Below are positions 32,541 to 40,847 of a stretch of 64,000 nucleotides of DNA, piece by piece. A model generated the notes under the pieces. It worked only from the letters and a program-made list of their open reading frames with translations, did no database searches and was not told the origin of the DNA. The DNA is taken from positions 1-64,000 of the forward strand of contig CAMVDV010000011.1 in the NCBI GenBank assembly GCA_947166305.1. The letters run 5' to 3'. The position numbers and the translations under genes are program-made. Position 1 is the stretch's first letter, and each line of letters opens with the position of its first letter. The DNA comes from an uncultured Prevotellaceae bacterium (GTDB lineage: Bacteria > Bacteroidota > Bacteroidia > Bacteroidales > Bacteroidaceae).

Positions 32541-32625
32541 ACCGCGTGCGGCGATGCCAAACGTCGCGTGCGGCGATGACCGTTTCCGCGTGCGGAAATT
32601 CCAAACTCCGCACGCGGCGTTTGCG
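32541..32625. repeat. Family D repeat, copy 3
   Basis: CCGCGTGCGGCGATG, CGTCGCGTGCGGCGATG, then inverted units. It lies after rhaD and before the XRE regulator's promoter. Confidence 0.75.
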
Positions 32626-32731
32626 GACACCCTGCGGCGTGTCCGCATTTCTTTCAGCCCCCTACGGCCAATTTTCAACTCCCCTTGGTCATTTTTTCAC
32701 TTTTATCTATTACTTTTTCCCTTTTTCTTCG

Positions 32732-32739
32732 TACCTTTG
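32732..32739 (+). promoter_or_regulatory. -7 element of the XRE-cupin regulator
   Basis: TACCTTTG, 31 bases before the ATG; no convincing -33 box. Confidence 0.65.
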
Positions 32740-32770
32740 CACCCGATAAAGCAAACACCCACTCAACGCT

Positions 32771-33322
32771 ATGGACGACATAAAGCAGATAGCCCAGCGG
32801 CTCAAAGGCCTTCGAGAGATATTCGACATCCCTATAGAAAAGATGGCCGAAGTGTGCGAAACCACCGTAGAGCACTACCGTCGCATCGAGAACGGCGAGT
32901 GTGATCCGGGCGTATACCGTCTCACGCGCATCTCCAAGCAGTACGGTATCGCCCTCGACGTACTGCTCTACGGCGAAGAACCCCGCATGAACGGATACTT
33001 CGTGACGCGCCGCGGGCAGGGACTCGAAGTGGACCGACACAACGATTACAAGTACAAATCGCTCGCAAGCGGCTTCAAAGGGAGAGCAATGGAACCGTTC
33101 CTCACAGAGATTGAACCGCTGCCCGACGGAAAAAACCACGCCAAGAACGTCCACGACGGACAGGAATTCATCGTCGTCATGCTCGGTGTGCTCGAAATCA
33201 CCATTGACGACAAGGTCATCATCCTCAGGCCTGGCGACAGCATCTACTTCGATACCACCCATCCTCACTGCATGAGAGCACTCGAAAACCAAACGGTTCG
33301 GTTCCTCACGGTCATCGTATAA
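32771..33322 (+). CDS. XRE-family regulator with cupin domain
   Basis: Transcription regulator of 183 residues: an N-terminal helix-turn-helix (IAQRLKGLREIFDIPIEKMAEVCETTVEHYRRIENGE) and a C-terminal cupin-2 barrel (FLTEIEPLPDG...VLEITIDDKVIILRPGDSIYFDTTHPH). Such proteins sense small metabolites through the cupin. The next gene, an acyl-CoA ligase, is co-oriented after about 110 bases, so it is the likely target or partner. The effector is unknown. Confidence 0.88.
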   Translation: MDDIKQIAQRLKGLREIFDIPIEKMAEVCETTVEHYRRIENGECDPGVYRLTRISKQYGIALDVLLYGEEPRMNGYFVTRRGQGLEVDRHNDYKYKSLASGFKGRAMEPFLTEIEPLPDGKNHAKNVHDGQEFIVVMLGVLEITIDDKVIILRPGDSIYFDTTHPHCMRALENQTVRFLTVIV

Positions 33323-33402
33323 AGGGAAAAGGGAAGAGTGAAAAGTGAAAAATTAGCTGCCGCCCATGAAGGAACAGCCAAGGGCAAACAGAGCACTCCC
33401 GC

Positions 33403-33438
33403 TTCAATGTTCAATGTTCAACGTTTAATTGTCAATGG
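33403..33438. repeat. Family I repeat supplying the start codon of the acyl-CoA ligase
   Basis: TTCAATGTTCAATGTTCAACG and GTCAATGG units; the ATG at 33435 lies within the last unit. Confidence 0.65.
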
Positions 33439-35123
33439 ATAACAATCCCATATTGCGTCGATTCCTCAGGCAAACGAGTTTTAACTCTGAGGAGGATTAC
33501 AGGCAGAACCTCGAGTTTATCGTGCCCAAGGGCTTCAATTTTGCCTATGATGTCGTGGATGCCTGGGCAGAATCCTCGCCCCAGAAGCTTGCACTCCTGT
33601 GGACCAACGACGAGAATGCTGAGCGTCGGCTCACATTTTCCGACCTCAAGAGAGAGAGCGACCAAGCCGCTTCCTACCTTCGAAGCCTTGGCATAGGCCG
33701 GGGAGACATGGTGATGCTCATTGAAAAGCGACGCCTCGAGTGGTGGATCACCATGCTTGCCCTGCACAAACTCGGCGCCGTGCCCATCCCCGCCACACAC
33801 ATGCTCACCAGTCACGACATTGTCTATCGCAACAATGCCGCTTCCGTCAAGGCCATCATCTGCGTGGGCGAGCCCTATGTCCTCGGTGAGGTACAGAAGG
33901 CACTGCCCGACAGTCCCACCGTAGAGCTGCTCGTCTCCATCGGTCCCGAAGTGCCTGAGGGCTTCCATGACTGGCACAAAGAGGTCGCCACGGCACCCCC
34001 TTTCCGCCGTCCACGCTTTGTGAATGCCAACGGAGACACTATGATTCTCTACTTCACCTCAGGCACTTCGGGCGAACCCAAAATGGTGGCCCACGACTTT
34101 CTCTATGCCCTGGGACATCTCACGACGGGCGTCTTCTGGCACAACCTAACGCCGGAGAGCATACATCTCACGGTAGCCGACACCGGTTGGGGCAAGGCCG
34201 TGTGGGGGAAACTCTACGGACAATGGTTTGCAGGGGCTTGCGTTTTCGTCTTCGACCACGAGAAGTTTTCGGCAGAAAGGCTGTTGCGTCAGATGGAAAA
34301 GTACAGGGTGACAAGCTTCTGTGCCCCGCCCACTGTCTATAGATTCCTCATCCGTGAGGACTTCAGCCGCTATGACCTCTCGGCCTTACGCTACTGCACG
34401 ACTGCCGGCGAGGCGCTCAATGCGGCCGTTTACAACAAGTTCTTCGAGCTCACAGGCATCCGCCTTATGGAAGGATTCGGGCAGACCGAGACGACAATGA
34501 CGCTGGGGACCTTCCCCTGGATGCAGCCAAAACCGGGAAGCATGGGCAAGCCTAATCCACAGTACGAGATTGCCTTGCTCCGGCCGGACCTTTCGCTTTG
34601 CGAGGACGGCGAGAAGGGTGAGATAGCAGTTCGCTTGAACGAGGGACACAAGGCCATTGGGCTTTTCAAGGAATACTACCGAGACAGCAACACAACCTTC
34701 GAGGCTTGCCACGACGGCTACTACTTCACGGGCGACATGGCTTGGCGCGACAAGGACGGATACTACTGGTTTGAGGGAAGAAAGGACGACGTCATCAAGA
34801 GCTCGGGCTACCGCATCGGGCCTTTCGAAGTGGAGAGTGCGCTGATGACGCACCCGGCGGTGGTGGAATGTGCCATCACCGGCGTGCCGGACGAAACGCG
34901 CGGAATGGTGGTGAAGGCAACCGTAGTGCTCGGCAAGGAGTGGAAGGACAGGGCCAACGACGCGCTGGTGAAGGAACTGCAGACGCACGTCAAGCACGTC
35001 ACGGCACCCTATAAGTACCCGCGCATCATTGAGTTCGTGGACGAACTGCCCAAGACCATCAGCGGAAAGATACGCCGTGTGGAGATTCGCCAGAAGGACA
35101 ATTCGCAAGTTCCCCAGCCATGA
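33435..35123 (+). CDS. Acyl-CoA ligase (AMP-forming), acetyl/medium-chain type
   Basis: Adenylate-forming enzyme (562 residues) activating a carboxylic acid to its CoA thioester. The P-loop-like motif is YFTSGTSGEPKMV, followed by EGFGQTETTMTLG, the hinge region GDMAWRDKDGYYWFEGRKDDVIKSSGYRIGPFEVE, and the catalytic lysine in PKTISGKIRR. The overall pattern fits the acetyl-CoA synthetase/medium-chain acyl-CoA synthetase group; the acid is not determinable. Start ATG 33435, within a family I repeat; an in-frame TTG lies six bases earlier. Confidence 0.88.
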   Translation: MDNNPILRRFLRQTSFNSEEDYRQNLEFIVPKGFNFAYDVVDAWAESSPQKLALLWTNDENAERRLTFSDLKRESDQAASYLRSLGIGRGDMVMLIEKRRLEWWITMLALHKLGAVPIPATHMLTSHDIVYRNNAASVKAIICVGEPYVLGEVQKALPDSPTVELLVSIGPEVPEGFHDWHKEVATAPPFRRPRFVNANGDTMILYFTSGTSGEPKMVAHDFLYALGHLTTGVFWHNLTPESIHLTVADTGWGKAVWGKLYGQWFAGACVFVFDHEKFSAERLLRQMEKYRVTSFCAPPTVYRFLIREDFSRYDLSALRYCTTAGEALNAAVYNKFFELTGIRLMEGFGQTETTMTLGTFPWMQPKPGSMGKPNPQYEIALLRPDLSLCEDGEKGEIAVRLNEGHKAIGLFKEYYRDSNTTFEACHDGYYFTGDMAWRDKDGYYWFEGRKDDVIKSSGYRIGPFEVESALMTHPAVVECAITGVPDETRGMVVKATVVLGKEWKDRANDALVKELQTHVKHVTAPYKYPRIIEFVDELPKTISGKIRRVEIRQKDNSQVPQP

Positions 35124-35276
35124 GAGAGAAAAACCTCTCCCCATCCCTCCCCTTAAACAGTGAAGGGTGTGGTGACAAATGGTAAGGGTTAAACGAACAA
35201 ATGGAAAAGGATTCTAAATTGTCCAATACTCCAATCGTAAATAAATAGTAAATAGTAAATCGTCAAATAGTAAATA

Positions 35277-36293
35277 ATGAAGAGTTTTCTCAACGTCCAG
35301 GACCTTGGCGACCTCAAGGCTGCGCTCGCCGAGGCTGCCGAACTGAAGGCCAACCGCTTTAAGTACGACACGTTGGGCAAGAACAAAACCTTGCTCATGG
35401 TGTTCTTCAACAACAGTCTGCGCACCCGGCTCTCCACCCAAAAGGCTGCCATGAACCTCGGCATGAACGTCATCGTGCTCGACGTGAACGCAGGGGCATG
35501 GAAGCTGGAAACCGAGCGTGGCGTCGTCATGGACGGCGACAAGAGCGAACACCTGCTGGAGGCCATCCCGGTGATGGGCAGCTATTGCGACATCGTCGGC
35601 ATCCGTTCCTTCGCAGGCCTGAGCGACAGGGACTATGACTACGCAGAGACCGTCTATCATCAGTTCGAGAAATATAGTGGCAAGCCAGTCTTCGCCATGG
35701 AGACGGCCACAGTGCATCCGCTCCAAGCCTTTGCCGACCTCATCACCATAGCAGAGCACAAGAGGCCCCACCGCCCGAAGGTAGTGCTCACATGGGCGCC
35801 CCATCCCAAGTCCTTGCCGCAGGCTGTGCCCAACAGCTTCGCGCAGTGGATGGTGGAAGCCGACAGGCAAGGCCTTCCCCTCGCACTGGATGGCGCCGAA
35901 CAGGGCATCGACTTCGTCATCACACACCCCGAGGGCTATGAGCTCGACCCAGCCTTCACCCGCGGGGCACGCATTGAGTACGACCAGCAGAAGGCCTTCG
36001 AGGGCGCCGACTTCGTGTACGCCAAGAACTGGAGCTGCCCGGGCATCGGCCGTTACGCCAAGGACTACGGACGCATCCTCCACGACTATCACACGATGAT
36101 GCAATGGACCGTCGATGCCCGCCACATGGCGTGGACCAACGATGCCCACTTCATGCACTGCCTGCCCGTGCGCCGTGGCATGATTGTCACCGACGATGTC
36201 ATCGAGAGCCCCACGTCGCTCGTCATCCCGGAGGCTGCCAACCGTGAGCTCTCGGCAACCGTCGTGCTGAAACATTTCCTGCAAGAAATGTGA
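35277..36293 (+). CDS. argF': N-acylornithine carbamoyltransferase (succinyl/acetyl type)
   Basis: Arginine-biosynthesis carbamoyltransferase (338 residues) acting on an N-acylated ornithine, as in Bacteroidales. Carbamoyl phosphate motif FNNSLRTRLSTQ instead of the STRTR of ordinary OTCases, and FMHCLPVRRGMIV. In the known enzymes the acyl group is read partly by residue 90-92: Pro90 in the B. fragilis succinyl enzyme, Glu92 in the Xanthomonas acetyl enzyme. Here position 90 is Ser (DGDKSEH), so specificity cannot be read off. No other arg gene is nearby. Confidence 0.9.
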   Translation: MKSFLNVQDLGDLKAALAEAAELKANRFKYDTLGKNKTLLMVFFNNSLRTRLSTQKAAMNLGMNVIVLDVNAGAWKLETERGVVMDGDKSEHLLEAIPVMGSYCDIVGIRSFAGLSDRDYDYAETVYHQFEKYSGKPVFAMETATVHPLQAFADLITIAEHKRPHRPKVVLTWAPHPKSLPQAVPNSFAQWMVEADRQGLPLALDGAEQGIDFVITHPEGYELDPAFTRGARIEYDQQKAFEGADFVYAKNWSCPGIGRYAKDYGRILHDYHTMMQWTVDARHMAWTNDAHFMHCLPVRRGMIVTDDVIESPTSLVIPEAANRELSATVVLKHFLQEM

Positions 36294-36310
36294 AAAAAAA
36301 GCAGGGATTC

Positions 36311-36341
36311 TTTGCAGCTTCAGATAATAATCGTATCTTTG
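36311..36341 (+). promoter_or_regulatory. Promoter of the small secreted protein and nitroreductase
   Basis: TTTG (36311-36314), 19 bases, TATCTTTG (36334-36341); 25 bases before the ATG. A textbook match. Confidence 0.88.
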
Positions 36342-36366
36342 CCACAAATAATTTAACTTATAGACT

Positions 36367-36786
36367 ATGAAAAAACTCATTTTCTCGCTGCTCTCCCTCT
36401 TCGCAGCAACTGCCATGCAGGCCGACACGGCGCTGTTCGTCCACCAGAAGTCAGGTGGCGTAGTGGAATATGCCTTCAGCGAAAAGCCCGTCGTGACGTA
36501 CCAGGAAGGTCATCTCGTCATTTCTGCAGCCGAGGCATCGGTCATGTATCCGCTCTCCGACATGCAGAAGTTCACCTTCGGCGAAGTGGATGATCAGGTG
36601 ACACGCATCGTCGCTCCCGTCGACATGGCACCCCAGCCCACCCAGATCTACAGTATCGACGGCAAGCTCATGCGCACCTATCAGCCGGGTGAGAACGGCG
36701 CTACGTCCGCTTCGCTCGAGGGCTTGACGTCCGGCACCTACATCATCAAGAACGGCAAGACAAGCTATAAAGTCCTCAAGAAGTAG
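36367..36786 (+). CDS. Small exported protein with T9SS-sorting-like C-terminus
   Basis: Protein of 139 residues with a signal peptide (MKKLIFSLLSLFAATAMQA). The last 50 residues (QIYSIDGKLMRTYQPGENG...GLTSGTYIIKNGKTSYKVLKK) resemble the type A sorting domain used by the type IX secretion system. The middle (FVHQKSGGVVEYAFSEKPVVTYQEGHLVI) is seen in many short Bacteroidales exported proteins of unknown role. It is too small to carry a large cargo domain. Only three bases separate it from the nitroreductase start. Confidence 0.65.
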   Translation: MKKLIFSLLSLFAATAMQADTALFVHQKSGGVVEYAFSEKPVVTYQEGHLVISAAEASVMYPLSDMQKFTFGEVDDQVTRIVAPVDMAPQPTQIYSIDGKLMRTYQPGENGATSASLEGLTSGTYIIKNGKTSYKVLKK

Positions 36787-36789
36787 GCT

Positions 36790-37299
36790 TTGGAAAAACT
36801 TCTTGACCTCATCAGGAACCGCTACAGCTGTCGTGGCTACTCGGACAAGGCTGTGGAGGCGGAGAAGGTGGCATACATCAAGGAATGTGTGCGGCTCTCT
36901 CCGTCGGCAGTCAACAGGCAGCCGTGGCACTTCCGCTTCGTCGTCAGCAAGGAGGGCAGGGAGAAGCTGCAGTCATGCTACTCCCGTCCGTGGTTTGCCG
37001 AAGCCCCTCTCTACGTCATAGCCTCGCTGCTCCACGAAGAAGAGTGGGTGAGAGCCGACGGCAAGGCGCACGGCAACATCGACGTGGCCATTGCCGTGGA
37101 GCATCTCTGCCTTGCCGCTGCAGAGCAAGGGCTCGGCTCGTGCTGGGTCTGCAACTTCGATGCTGACCGCCTCCACGCGCTGTTTGCGATGCCGGAGACT
37201 GAGGAACCCGTCGCCATCGTTCCCCTCGGCTATGCCCGCGACCCACAGGTTCCGCCCAAATCGCGCAAGGCGGCAGAGGACATCTTCTCCGAAGAATAA
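36790..37299 (+). CDS. Nitroreductase family protein
   Basis: FMN-dependent oxidoreductase (169 residues) of the nitroreductase fold: RNRYSCRGYSDKAVE at the N-terminus and SPSAVNRQPWHFRFVV for FMN binding, then GLGSCWVCNFD. The physiological substrate is unknown. The start is TTG at 36790, three bases after the previous stop, so translation is likely coupled. The stop runs directly into a family D repeat. Confidence 0.87.
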   Translation: MEKLLDLIRNRYSCRGYSDKAVEAEKVAYIKECVRLSPSAVNRQPWHFRFVVSKEGREKLQSCYSRPWFAEAPLYVIASLLHEEEWVRADGKAHGNIDVAIAVEHLCLAAAEQGLGSCWVCNFDADRLHALFAMPETEEPVAIVPLGYARDPQVPPKSRKAAEDIFSEE

Positions 37300-37388
37300 A
37301 AACGTCGCACGCGGGGATGTTGATTCCCGCGTGCGGCGATTGCAATTTCCGCGTGCGGCGATGGGCATCGTCGCACGCGGCGTTTTTT
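37299..37388. repeat. Family D repeat, copy 4, between convergent nitroreductase and sdaA
   Basis: Opens AAAAACGTCGCACGCGG and closes CGTCGCACGCGGCG + TTTTTTA, with inner CGCGTGCGGCGATTG-type units. With A-runs at one end and T-runs at the other it could terminate transcription from both sides. Confidence 0.8.
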
Positions 37389-37441
37389 ATTGTCGCTTCC
37401 TGCGAAAAGAATACTTTCCTTTGGAGGAAGCGACACACTCT

Positions 37442-37543
37442 CCTTGTAGGGACGCGCCGTGGCGCGTCCGCGTTTGCTGCGAAGGTATTGTGGAGGAGAA
37501 TGATGTGCGGATGGCGGACGCGCCACGGCGCGTCCCTACAAGG
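37442..37543. repeat. Family G palindromic element, paired copy
   Basis: Perfect 30-base inverted arms 37442-37471 and 37514-37543 (arm: CCTTGTAGGGACGCGCCGTG + GCGCGTCCGC) around a 42-base core; each arm folds into a GGACGCGCC/GGCGCGTCC hairpin. The plan matches family A although the sequence differs. Single arms occur at 11709-11738 and 54856-54882. Confidence 0.88.
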
Positions 37544-37617
37544 TGAGTGAGTAAGACCGCTTTTATTCGGACAGCAATTGTTTTTATCCTCCTCCTTCGG
37601 AGCGTCGGTTGTGCCGT

Positions 37618-38829
37618 TCAGTCCTCGTCCAACTTTGCCAGTCCTCCTTCGGCCGTCTCCTTGTAGAGCGAGGGGAGGTCCTTGCCGGTCTGCTTCATGA
37701 CGCGCACGACGCGGTCGAAGCTCACGCGGTGTTGTCCGTCGGAGAGCGAGGCGTAGAAGTTGGCATCCAGTGCGCGGGCGGCGGCAAAGGCGTTGCGCTC
37801 GATGCAGGGAATCTGTACGAGTCCGCAGACAGGGTCGCACGTCATGCCCAAATGGTGCTCCAGTCCCATCTCTGCGGCGTACTCTATCTGCGACACACTG
37901 CCGCCGAAGAGCTGGCAAGCCGCTGCCGATGCCATGGCACTCGCCACGCCTACTTCGCCCTGACAGCCTACGTCGGCACCCGAAATGCTGGCGTTGTGCT
38001 TCACCAGGTTGCCGATGAGTCCGGCGGTGGCGAGTGCGTGGAGGATGCGTTCCTCGCTGAAGTTGTGGTTGTGGCCCAGGTGGTAGAGCACGGCAGGCAG
38101 TACGCCGCAGGAGCCACACGTCGGGGCTGTGGCAATCAATCCGCCGGAGGCATTCTCCTCGCTCACTGCCAGGGCGTAGGCATAGACGAGGCCCGAGCTC
38201 TGCAAGTTTGCTTTGTAGCCCTTGGCTTTGGTGTAGTATGTGGGAGCTTTCCTTTGCAGTCCGAGCGGACCGGGCAGTATGCCTTCGTGGTTGATGCCAC
38301 GCTCCACGGCCTCCTGCATCACGCGCCATATCTCCCTCAGGTAGTCCCATATCTCCTTCCCCTCGCACTGTTCCACGTATTCCCAGAAGGTATGTCCCGT
38401 ATGCTGACACCATGTCATGATTTCCTTCATGGTGTTGAGCGGATAGAGCGACGTGCTGTCGTCGGCCTCCCTTTCCTCTTCCTTGCCTTCGGAAAGTGCT
38501 CCGCCGCCGATGCTGTAGACGGTCCATTCGTCGGCGAGCGTGCCGTCGGGCTGAACGGTGGCGAATTTCATGCCATTGGGATGGAAGGGAAGGAAGACGG
38601 ACGGCTGCCAGTGGATGCTGACGCGGGCCTTTGGCTCCAGCACGCTCAGTATGGCGACGTCGGTGAGATGCCCCTTGCCGGTGGCGGCGAGTGAGCCGTA
38701 GAGCGTCACGTCGAAGGCTTCGGCCTCTGGATGGCGTTCAAGATACTGGTTGGCCGCTGCCTGTGGGCCCATCGTGTGACTGCTCGACGGGCCGAGGCCT
38801 ATGCGAAAAAGTTCTCTCAAGGATTTCAT
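37618..38829 (-). CDS. sdaA: L-serine ammonia-lyase (iron-sulfur), single chain
   Basis: Deaminates L-serine to pyruvate and ammonia (403 residues), with the beta domain first (MKSLRELFRIGLGPSSSHTMGP) and the alpha domain after. Cys residues for the 4Fe-4S cluster are in TCGSCGVLPA and CDPVCGLVQIPC. SSSHTMGP is the hallmark of the family. It fits the glycine/serine/threonine theme of the window but stands alone, convergent with the nitroreductase gene. Confidence 0.95.
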   Translation of the reverse strand: MKSLRELFRIGLGPSSSHTMGPQAAANQYLERHPEAEAFDVTLYGSLAATGKGHLTDVAILSVLEPKARVSIHWQPSVFLPFHPNGMKFATVQPDGTLADEWTVYSIGGGALSEGKEEEREADDSTSLYPLNTMKEIMTWCQHTGHTFWEYVEQCEGKEIWDYLREIWRVMQEAVERGINHEGILPGPLGLQRKAPTYYTKAKGYKANLQSSGLVYAYALAVSEENASGGLIATAPTCGSCGVLPAVLYHLGHNHNFSEERILHALATAGLIGNLVKHNASISGADVGCQGEVGVASAMASAAACQLFGGSVSQIEYAAEMGLEHHLGMTCDPVCGLVQIPCIERNAFAAARALDANFYASLSDGQHRVSFDRVVRVMKQTGKDLPSLYKETAEGGLAKLDED

Positions 38830-38903
38830 GTTTGTTTATCTTTTGTGCTCCCTCTGCCTCCTCGCCATTGACAGGAAGAGGAAACAGAGCGGCAGCAAGT
38901 TAT

Positions 38904-39581
38904 TCACTGTTCATTATTACATTTTCTCTTCAACTCCCTGACCAGAAGGACGTCGGTGTGTCCGTCCCTGCGGAGCGAGCCGTGTATCTCCGTGGCCCCC
39001 GTCTCTGTGAGGATGCGGCGGGCGTTTCCTGGGTTCACCCCAGCGCCCGGCATGATGATGAGCCTGCCCTCCGACTGCTCCACCAGCTGCCTTATCATGG
39101 GAATGCCTTGCTCGGCCGTCGGAGCCTGACCCGATGTGAGCAGACGATGGCAGCCAAGCGAGATGATTTGCTCCAGGGCTTCCGTGGGACGGGCACAGAC
39201 ATCGAAGGCACGATGAAAGGTGATGCTCATGCCCTCCGTTTCCTCTGCAAGCCGACTCGTTGTCGTTTCGTCGATGCTCCCATCGGCCTTCAGCGCACCA
39301 ATCACCACGCCGTTGGCCCCAAGCCGACGCGCCTGGCGTATGTCACTCAGCATGGTCTGCACCTCGGCCTCTTCGTAAACGAAGCCACCCGCACGCGGTC
39401 GTATCAGCACCTGCACAGGGATGCCCGTCCCGACGGCTTCCTCTATCATCGCAGCCGACGGCGTCAGTCCGTCCAAGTCCAGTGCCCGGCAAAGCTCCAC
39501 GCGCTCAGCTCCGCCAGCAACGGCAGCCCGCACGCTCTGCAAGTCGCCGCAACAAACTTCCAATGTAAAACGGTTCGTCAT
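38904..39581 (-). CDS. cutC: CutC family protein (copper homeostasis)
   Basis: TIM-barrel cytoplasmic protein of 225 residues. LEVCCGDLQSVRAAVAGGAERVELC at the N-terminus, VLIRPRAGGFVYEEAE, FHRAFDVC, LLTSGQAPTAEQGI and IMPGAGVNPGNA are all conserved CutC blocks. The link to copper comes from E. coli genetics and is debated. The start at 39581 follows the -7 box 39605-39612; the open frame to 39710 is not used. Confidence 0.9.
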   Translation of the reverse strand: MTNRFTLEVCCGDLQSVRAAVAGGAERVELCRALDLDGLTPSAAMIEEAVGTGIPVQVLIRPRAGGFVYEEAEVQTMLSDIRQARRLGANGVVIGALKADGSIDETTTSRLAEETEGMSITFHRAFDVCARPTEALEQIISLGCHRLLTSGQAPTAEQGIPMIRQLVEQSEGRLIIMPGAGVNPGNARRILTETGATEIHGSLRRDGHTDVLLVRELKRKCNNEQ

Positions 39582-39604
39582 ACTACCCTTTGCTACATTT
39601 ATTG

Positions 39605-39612
39605 CAAAGGTA
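39605..39612 (-). promoter_or_regulatory. -7 element of cutC
   Basis: TACCTTTG on the minus strand, 23 bases before the ATG. Confidence 0.75.
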
Positions 39613-39687
39613 CGGAATAAAACGCTAATCGCCAAACATTCCGGCCATTTGTCCACAAAAAGAGGCAAAATGTGGCTCTCGATGAGT

Positions 39688-39724
39688 AAAAAAAAAGAGA
39701 GTGGCTTCACAGCTACTCTCTCTC
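39688..39724 (-). terminator. Intrinsic terminator of the small RNA
   Basis: Nine-position stem, 39712-39720 with 39697-39705, followed on the minus strand by nine T. Confidence 0.75.
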
Positions 39725-39772
39725 AACTAGGTATTAGCTTTGTTTAAGGTAAAAAGATTGTTTTCAGGATAA
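39688..39772 (-). ncRNA. Candidate small RNA with its own promoter and terminator
   Basis: On the minus strand a -7 box TACCTTTG (39779-39786), with CTTG 20 bases upstream (39807-39810), precedes a stretch of about 85 bases with no ORF. The stretch ends in a stem GAGAGTAGC / GCCACTCTC (one mismatch) and nine T (39688-39696). This is the layout of a free-standing small transcript. It could instead be a leader for cutC, but cutC has its own promoter. I do not recognise the family. Confidence 0.5.
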
Positions 39773-39778
39773 CGAGTG

Positions 39779-39810
39779 CAAAGGTATAGCATTTTTATGC
39801 ACTACGCAAG
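39779..39810 (-). promoter_or_regulatory. Promoter of the candidate small RNA
   Basis: Minus strand: CTTG (39807-39810), 20 bases, TACCTTTG (39779-39786). Confidence 0.6.
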
Positions 39811-39860
39811 TAATTCTTTATGTTGTTTAACATGTTTCTGCTTTTTCTCCGTCCTTTTGT

Positions 39861-40715
39861 CTAAGATTGAACACTTTTTAAGTGATATTGCACAAGTTCG
39901 TCGATGGGCTTTTTCAAGATAATGCCCGGTTCTAAGCCTTCAGCCTTGGTGGCTTCGACGAGTTCGTCGGTGAACTGATGGGCGATGCCTCCCACGAAAT
40001 TGACGGGCATTTCCCGATGATAGGCAACGACATTGTGCCTGAGGAAAAGGCGGAAGGCATCGAGAAGCAAGGCGCGGATGGCTGGAAGGGTGCGGTGCGC
40101 GGCAATGAAGGGCACAAGCGAGGCGAGGAAAGCGTTGGCGGCTGGCTCGCGATAGACACGCCGTATGATGTCGGGCAATGTGAGGTTGTACGTTTCGCAA
40201 AACTCCTCCTTGAGCGTCGCAGGCAAGGTTCCTTTGAAGAGGCCATTGAGAAGCGACTTGCCGAGGAACGAGCCGCTGCCTTCATCGCCAAGGATATAGC
40301 CCAGGGGAGGCGTGTTGCGAATGATGTCATGGCCGTCGTAGAGACAACTGTTGGAACCCGTTCCCAGGATGCAGGCAATGCCTGGCTCGTGGCCGAGGAG
40401 TGCCCTTGCCGCGCCAAGCAAGTCGCTCTCCACCTCCACCTTGCTGCCGGGGAACAGTTCTTCCAGCACTTCTCTCACCGTCTGGCTGAACGGTTCGATG
40501 CATCCAGCCCCGTAGAAACAGACGGTCTGCACTTCGGTTCCGGCAGGAAGGGAAGGCATCAGGTCGTGGTATAATACATTATATATATTATTGCGCGCGT
40601 CGCGTGCGGGATTGATGCCACGGGTTTGCAGGCAGACCTGCGTGCCGTGGGGGCCGGAGAAGAGCCAGTCAGTCTTCGTCGAGCCGCTGTCCGCTATGAG
40701 TAATCCTTTGTTCAT
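39861..40715 (-). CDS. BadF/BadG-type sugar kinase, probably N-acetylglucosamine kinase-like
   Basis: ASKHA-fold kinase of 284 residues. The phosphate-1 motif is LIADSGSTKTDW at the N-terminus; GTGSNSCLYDG, PLGYILGDEGSGSFLGK and FVGGIAHQF are as in N-acetylglucosamine kinases of Bacteroidetes. Substrate not proven. The start MNKGLLIADSGS (40715) is preferred; the extension to 40739 enters an inverted-repeat element. Confidence 0.85.
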   Translation of the reverse strand: MNKGLLIADSGSTKTDWLFSGPHGTQVCLQTRGINPARDARNNIYNVLYHDLMPSLPAGTEVQTVCFYGAGCIEPFSQTVREVLEELFPGSKVEVESDLLGAARALLGHEPGIACILGTGSNSCLYDGHDIIRNTPPLGYILGDEGSGSFLGKSLLNGLFKGTLPATLKEEFCETYNLTLPDIIRRVYREPAANAFLASLVPFIAAHRTLPAIRALLLDAFRLFLRHNVVAYHREMPVNFVGGIAHQFTDELVEATKAEGLEPGIILKKPIDELVQYHLKSVQS

Positions 40716-40740
40716 AATGGAGTTGAGAAGTGTCGGCATA

Positions 40741-40818
40741 CAAGAAAAAGGAGCAAGGAGCAGGAGGCTGTGAGCGGGGTTATGTCGCTCTGCTCTTGCT
40801 TCTTGCTCCTTTTCTTTA
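40741..40818. repeat. Family S inverted repeat (AAGGAGCAAGGAGCA) between secG and the kinase gene
   Basis: AAAAAGGAGCAAGGAGCA on the left and TGCTTCTTGCTCCTTTTC on the right, about 40 bases apart. Potential long hairpin, one copy in the window. Confidence 0.65.
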
Positions 40819-40847
40819 TGTCAGGTTTCCTGTTCCTGGCGTTGGTT

